Assembly (NCBI GenBank): GCA_020736575.1
Contig: JAGPYM010000001.1
Span: 992,001 to 1,056,000, forward strand
Length of the DNA: 64,000 bases
DNA from: Thelonectria olida
Taxonomy: Eukaryota > Ascomycota > Sordariomycetes > Hypocreales > Nectriaceae
Direction: 5' to 3'
In this document: positions 58,594-64,000 of the stretch, piece by piece
Layout of the letters: each line of letters begins with the position of its first letter
How positions within the stretch are numbered: position 1 is the stretch's first letter
Translations under genes and position numbers: made by a program
Notes under the pieces: generated by a model
Seen by the model: the letters and a program-made list of their open reading frames with translations, nothing else
Told to the model about the DNA's origin: nothing
The model's database searches: none

Positions 58594-58632
58594 GGCCATT
58601 TGACCTGTGGCTATTTGACTTGTGGGCGACGT
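58594..58632 (-). repeat. Right 39-bp terminal inverted repeat
   Basis: Reverse complement of the left end with a single G/A difference (CAAATAGCC versus CAAATGGCC). That difference is of the RIP transition type. It ends GGGCGACGT, followed by TA. Confidence 0.93.
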
Positions 58633-59648
58633 TAACTGGTTAATCTTTTTAGCTTCGCCGGATAGGTCTATTAACGGGCGAGTCCCGGCCTCGAGCCACA
58701 ACCAAGGGGCGGGCCAACCTGTAGATTAGTCAGCGGAAGCCCCAACGGGCAAAAGGGGATCCGGCGGGCACCAGCAGAGCCCCCACTAAGTTGAAGTTTG
58801 ACAACCTGCTAATACCTACCTTGTCCATCTCTAATCTCACCCTGGTTAACAACCCTCTTACAAAGCCCTATTATAAACCTTATTATAATAGATATATTAC
58901 TAGGGTTCAGCATGTATTAACCTTTATAATATGCCTAGATTATTAGCATTTTTAACTATAATAGAAGGTAAAACTAGGGTGGGGTTAGTTAGTGGTTAGG
59001 TATTGGCTGTGTTTTTAAAAGGGTTTGTCGCTGTCTTCGCGGCTAACTTTCCTGGCTTTAAGGCGCCTTTAGAGCTCCAGCTTCCAGCTCTCAAGGTCAA
59101 CGATCCCGCGGAAGAACTTGGCGGGAAGTTCCAAGCCCGGGCAATCTCAAAGGATGTCTCGAAAACTCGAGAAACAAGACGTTGAAAATTCATTCCACAG
59201 ATTGTTTGCGGCTCCAGGCTGGCAGTCAGGTCATTCTCCCGAGTTGGCGAAGTGGAGGATTACCTGACTTAGATGAAAGGTTTCGGTGTTGGCGGCGGCT
59301 TTGAAAATTTGGTGCGGATGAGTTGTGTAGCGTTTGGGAGGAGGAGTGCAGTGCTTGCATGGGTACTCTTAGACATGTCTCTGAATTACAGATACATTCA
59401 ATGAAAGATGATCACAGTGGTTTGAGAGGCCGCAGGAACTAAAGTCTTAACCAAAACAGAACAACTGGTATTGCTATACACAACAATCTATCGCTCGGAC
59501 ATTTTCCCGCCCAGACGCCGCTGTTTCTACAAAACACCCAAAACCTACACCGGGAATGGATCCAACCGCCCCGACCTTGTGATCCAGGTTGTTTTTGGCC
59601 TTACCCCTCTTACTCTTTCAATAGAAATATTTGCGTGTTGTGGCAAAC
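58633..59648. other. Spacer with a second AT-rich relic
   Basis: 58635-58800 is GC-richer and may continue the interrupted host sequence. 58850-59000 is AT-rich, with TATTATAATA-type sequence that looks like another RIP-mutated repeat fragment, without recognisable coding content. The remainder is the 3' flank of the aconitase gene. Confidence 0.5.
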
Positions 59649-62233
59649 TTACACGCCCTTGGATAGCAGGTTCAGAGCGCTACCGGCAAGGATGAAGCCG
59701 GCCTGGTCCTTGGTGACGGCGTGCTTGGTGGGGATGAGAACCTCCTCGCCAGACTTCTTGGTGACGCGGAGCTGGACGTCGCCCCTGCCGCCGTTCTGGA
59801 GCATCTCGTAGAGGCCGACGGTGGCGACCTCGTCACCAGCGGAGATCTTGTCGTAGTCGGCCTCGTCGGCAAAGGTTAGGGGCACGACGCCCTGCTTCTT
59901 GAGGTTGGTCTCGTGGATGCGGGCAAACGACTTGGTGAGAACGACGCGGGCGCCGAGGTAGCGGGGCTGAAGAGCGGCGTGCTCACGGGCGGAACCCTCG
60001 CCGTAGTTGTGCTCGGCGACGACAAGCCACGGCTGGCCGCGCTCACGCCAGAGAGCGCCGAGGTCGGGGATGGTATGCTTGGAGCCGTCGAGGTCGTAGG
60101 CGACGTTGACCTCGCCCGTCTCAACATTAATGGCGGTGTTGAGGGTGTTTGTGGAGATGTTGGGCAGATGACCCTTGTACTTGAGCCAGGGGCCGGCAGC
60201 GGAGATGGTGTCGGTGGTACACTTGCCGGTGATCTTGACAAGGACGCGGAGGCCAGTAAGGTCGCTGTTGGGGAAGGCGTCAAAGGGCTCCAAGAGAGCC
60301 AAACGCTCAGAGGTGGGGGAGATGGCGATCTGGGTGTTGGCGTCAGGAGCCTGGGACAGGACGCCGAGGGACTCAACACCAGACTCGAAGGGGGTCTGCG
60401 GGCCCTCGAGACCGTGGGGAGGGGCGAACTTGAAGTCCTTTCCGTCGGGGGTCTTGATGGTGTCGGTGATGGGGTTGAAAGTGGTAGAGCCAGCAAAAGC
60501 CATGGCGGTAACAATTTCGGGCGAGGCAAGGAAGTTCATGGTATCCGGGTTGCCATCGTTTCGGCCACGGAAGTTACGGTTGTAAGAGGTCAAAATGGCG
60601 TTGCTGGTGCCCTTGGTGACGCCGTCCTTTCGCTTCCACTGCCCAATGCAGGGTCCGCAGGCGTTGGAGAGGACGATACCGCCAGCGCTCTCGAAGCTCT
60701 TAAGAGTGCCATCACGCTCAAGGGTGGCGCGGATCTGTTCGCTACCGGGGGTAATGTAGAAATCAGCAGCGGGCTTGAGGCCAGCGGCAGCAGCATCCTT
60801 GAGCAGGCTCTCGACGCGAGTCATGTCCTCATAAGAACTGTTGGTGCAGCTTCCGATGAGACCAGCAGCGAGATCTTCGGGCCACTTCTGGTCCTTGACG
60901 ACCTCCTTGAACTTGGAGAGGGGAGTTGCCAGGTCAGGGGTGAAGGGTCCGTTGATATGGGGCTCGAGGCTGGACAGATCGATGGTGATGACCTGGTCGT
61001 ACTCGGCACCCTCGTCGGCCTTGAAACGCCATTGGAGATCGGGATCAGTGCTGTTGCTCGCGAAGCTCTCCAAAGCTGCAATGTTGGCGTTGGCCTGGGA
61101 TCGGCGAGTCGAGTCGAGATATCTGGCTGAGGCGGCGGTGTAAGGGAAGATCGACGTGGTAGCGCCGACCTCGGCCTGTAGTCATATTAGCATACAAATA
61201 ATCTTTCTTCTGTAATATCACGCGGGCCTCACTCACTCCCATGTTGCAACAAGTTGCCATGCCAGTACCGCTCAGAGTATCAACACCAGGACCAAAGTAC
61301 TCAATGATAGAACCAGTGCCGCCGCGAACGGTGAGCTCGCCAGCCAGACGCAGGATGACATCCTTGGGTGACACCCAGTCGTTCAACTTGCCGACCAAGT
61401 TGACACCAAGCATCTTGGGGGCCTTAAGCTCCCAGGGAGCACCAACCAGGGCCTCAACAGCATCAGCACCACCGACACCAATGGTAATGGTGCAGAGACC
61501 GCCGGCGTTGGGGCTGTGGGAGTCGGTTCCTAGCATCATCAGACCGGGCAGAGCGTAGTTCTCAAGTACAGTCTGGTGGATAATGCCAGCACCAGGGGGC
61601 CAGAAATCCATGCCATACTTGCGGGCAGCCGACTCAAGAAAGTCAAAAACCTCCTTGTTGGTCTGAATACCAGCCTCCAAGTCGTCTTCAGCGCCCTTGG
61701 AACCGACAATCAAGTGGTCGCAGTGGATGCTGGCGGGAATGGCAGGCTTGGCGAGATTGCAAGACATGAACTGCAGCAGGGCCATCTGGGCCGAGGCGTC
61801 CTGCATGTTGACACGGTCGGGCTTGAGGCGCAGGTTGGCCTTGCCGCGAATGTCACGGCCATTGTTGGTGTTGCTGAGAAGTGACTCTTCGACGTTATCA
61901 AGATGGCTGTAGAGGATCTTCTCGGCGAGGGTGAGTCGCTGCTTGCCGAGGACGCGGCGGACGTCGGTGTACTTGGCGTAGAGCTTCTCGTAGGTGGGGG
62001 CAGAGACTTGACGGAGGAGAAGTCTCTTCGAGAGGTCCTTGACGGGGTGAGCGCGGCAGCAGATCGAATGGCATTGGGGCCGGCGCGACGCAAGAGTTGC
62101 TACCTCGGTTAAGAGCCATCGTCAGTCTGAATTGCGGAAGCATGGACATCAATTGCCCAGATTGGTGAAGCAATGGATGGCAACTCACCGTCATGGCGCC
62201 GCCTGAGCGACTGGCCAACTCCATTGAGGCCAT
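59649..62233 (-). CDS. ACO2: Aconitase, Aco2-type mitochondrial, apparent frameshift near the N-terminus
   Basis: Minus-strand exons 62233-62189, 62099-61237 and 61175-59649, with introns of 89 and 61 nt, give about 811 aa once a shift is allowed. The leader (TQLLRRAGPNAIRSAAALTP then SRRDFSSVKSL) is a mitochondrial presequence. The aconitase core has LTLAEKILYSHLDNVEESLL, DASAQMALLQFM, LMMLGTDSHSPNAGGL and CCNMGAEVGATTS across intron 2. The 4Fe-4S cysteines are in GSCTNSSYEDM and ACGPCIGQWKRK; the C-terminal swivel has GEGSAREHAALQPRY. NVEESLL and SCNLAKPAIPASIHCDHLIV fit the Aco2 branch (lysine-pathway homoaconitase role in yeast) rather than Aco1. The presequence and core are in frames differing by one base at 61993-62000, a CCCCC run. 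This is either a sequencing indel or a real frameshift. Confidence 0.88.
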
Positions 62234-62795
62234 AGTGGAGGGCAAACAGTCACAGCCGTGAAATATGAGCGGTGATGATTTCAAGCAGTGTCGCACAATC
62301 AAAAGAGTTCGTGTGCTGGTGCAAGGTACATGTAATTTTTGGTGGGGGCGAGTTCGGGGGGGAAATATTTTTGGGAATTGTAATTCATGAGTCTGGATTG
62401 GAGTTTGACCGAGCAGATCTGGGGATGTGGGGCCTCCACTGGCCGGTGCTCGGCGGCAGTGGAGGGGAGGTGGGGAGAGGGAGAGGGAGACGGATCTCAA
62501 ATACCTCCTTCGTCGCGCATGATGAAGAAAAAGCACACATAAAGTATCCGTATAAAAGGACGAATCAATTCTTGGGGAATGTCTTCATTATCTGCGGTCC
62601 CTCATTCTTGCCATTTTTCTAAACACCCTTTACCCTAAAACACTGACGTGGTTTGATCGAAATGCCCCCCCTCCCTGCCTCGCAGCTATTATCAAACAGT
62701 AAACAAAGCATCGCTCCGTCCCTTCGATGGTTATTATCACACAGGATGACCCGTGAGTCTCCGATCTCTCCTATTGATGCTTTAGACTCGGCCCT
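62234..62795. other. Promoter region of the aconitase gene
   Basis: Contains the aconitase promoter and leader and the 3' flank of the nucleoporin gene. A C+T-rich tract (on the minus strand) at about 62460-62510 is typical of a leader. No gene seen. Confidence 0.5.
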
Positions 62796-64000
62796 CTAAA
62801 ACATGGCAACTCCATCTGCGTCTTCCAACCATAGTGTCGCGAGGTCCTTGTTCAGGCCCAGACGTAGCTTTCGAAGAACTTCCTCTCCCTTAGTCGAGGC
62901 CAACCAACCACTCCTCCAGTCCCATCCTCGTTGCACATTGGTTCCTGCCGTCATCTTGTGCAAGTGATTCGCCAACATGGAACTGCCGCTCATCACATAA
63001 CTGCTCCCGCTCAACGAGCCCGTCGACTTTTGTATCAAGTCCCAGGGTGATGAGCCCTTGAGTCCCTGCCCAGAACCTAACACCACTTCCAAAAAGTCTG
63101 CACACGCCGAGTAGACTCGTTCGCCCACTGTTTGAATGTCCTCGATAGCCTTGAGCAAAATATCAATCTGCCCCAAAGTAATCACCACGGGTGATTGGTT
63201 GAGAAACACGGTGGCTTCAGCTAGCAGAGCCAAAAGAAAGTCCTCACTTACGACCGCATCCCGAGTATCATCGTACAGCCCTCCGCGAATGTTGTCATCC
63301 GAACTGGCGATAACCGCCACCAAAGCAGAGGCAGCCTCTTTCTTGAGCTTGAGTGCCTTGGCAGAAGAAACATCCTCCAACCGTAACGAATCGCGAGTTT
63401 CGTAAAACTTGCGCAATGTGGCATAACCGCTGAGCATACGACCGAGGAGCTGAGCTGCTTCCAAATCTTGCTTGGCTCGCTTCTCCAGCGTCTCGGTCCG
63501 CTTCCGCAGCAGATCTTTCAGATCTGAGTCGAGATCCTTCTCGAGCGGGTAGGCTGTGGACTGGACTAGAGAATATGACATGAGAAGGTTGAGCACCGCG
63601 CGAACGCTGTCCGGCCGATGAGATAGGGCATAGTACCACAGTGCCTCTCCATAACGGTGAGACTCCTTGGACAATATCTCGGCAAAAGTCTGTTCAAAGT
63701 TAGTCAAGCTCATGGAAGTAAGAAATGCCGGCTTACCTCTGCCGTCTCTTCAGCATAGTTGATCATACCAAGGTCGTTGAGTATGGTCCAAATCTTGTCA
63801 ACCACCGTGCTCGAGCCCTCATCGAGGGTAGCCAGGAGATCTCGCAATAACTCGCCAACCGTCGCTTCAGACTTTTCCGGCGAATCCATCCGACCGAGCA
63901 CGTTAATGGCCATTTCCCAACCATCACGTTCCGCCGACAGTTGTTCAATGCCGGCTAGCTCTCTGGCATACAGAACGAGAGTAGTGTCTTTGATTCCCTC
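62796..64000 (-). CDS. Probable nucleoporin Nup85-family, C-terminal part (partial)
   Basis: Minus-strand exons 63689-62796 and 64000-63737 (open to the window edge), with a 47-nt intron in phase 0. At least 386 codons are present; the N-terminus is outside. The sequence is all-helical: LYARELAGIEQLSAERDGWE, VDKIWTILNDLGMINYAEE, HRYGEALWYYALSHRPDSVR, LEAAQLLGRMLSGYATLRKF and EDFLLALLAEATVFL, then VVITLGQIDILLKAIEDIQT. This resembles the alpha-solenoid C-terminus of fungal Nup85 in the Y-complex of the nuclear pore scaffold. The assignment rests on pattern memory; other helical-repeat proteins are possible. Confidence 0.6.

Larger units (their letters stand above)
56643..58632. mobile_element. 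Degenerate pogo-type Tc1/mariner DNA transposon, RIP-like decay
   Basis: A 1990-bp element bounded by 39-bp terminal inverted repeats with one mismatch and flanked on both sides by TA (56641-56642 and 58633-58634), the expected target duplication of this superfamily. The interior, about 56770-58500, is extremely AT-rich with many TA steps and few CA or TG steps, as expected from repeat-induced point mutation. The coding relic near 57948-58150 keeps GAGLWPVSLEKLLSSP, matching the GLWPVN.AKPLMS signature of fungal pogo/DDE_1 transposases. Orientation of the relic is plus strand. Length and TIR size resemble Fot1-class elements. It cannot encode an active transposase. Confidence 0.88.

Overview
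The window reads as nuclear DNA of a filamentous ascomycete, most likely a Sordariomycete and possibly Hypocreales. The evidence is short GT-AG introns (about 47-130 nt, mostly 50-63), intergenic spacers up to 6.5 kb, a transposon wrecked by C-to-T/G-to-A change that looks like repeat-induced point mutation (RIP), and family-specific proteins such as a LaeA-type methyltransferase, an Uds1-like septation protein and an Aco2-type aconitase. Exon structures were rebuilt by hand from splice signals, reading phase and protein-family continuity. I see no tRNA, rRNA, CRISPR array or operon.

Layout. 0-6 kb: an ER-type membrane J-protein (+), an MFS transporter with a 13-nt microexon (-), and the transcriptional coactivator Sub1/PC4 (-). 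7-15 kb: a membrane-anchored PXA-PX-Nexin_C sorting nexin (+) and an Uds1-like coiled-coil protein with a polyQ tract (-). A gene-poor 6 kb follows. 20.9-26 kb: leukotriene-A4-hydrolase-type aminopeptidase (+), a DUF952 protein (-), the telomere CST subunit Ten1 (+), and a small conserved-looking unknown (-). 29-34 kb: a kinesin-3 (Unc104/KIF1A) motor (+). After another 6.5 kb gene-free stretch come a LaeA-like methyltransferase (+), a DUF985 cupin (-), mitochondrial OMA1 peptidase (+), a minimal cytochrome b5 (+) and a PLP-dependent decarboxylase (+). 49.8-56.4 kb: a DUF2462 basic protein (-), a Scy1-like pseudokinase (Cex1 type, -), and an unknown basic or disordered protein (+). 56.6-58.6 kb: a degraded pogo-type Tc1/mariner transposon with intact TA target duplication and 39-bp terminal inverted repeats. 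59.6-64 kb: Aco2-type aconitase (-), with an apparent 1-nt frameshift after the targeting peptide, and the C-terminal part of a probable Nup85-family nucleoporin (-) running off the window.

The genes are mostly housekeeping (membrane traffic, mitochondrial quality control, transport motors, telomere capping, central metabolism) and do not form a pathway cluster. I found no convincing novel multi-gene system. The most notable items are the nested transposon relic with near-perfect ends, the aconitase frameshift, the MFS microexon, the unnamed conserved-looking 123-aa protein, and the two long gene-free stretches.
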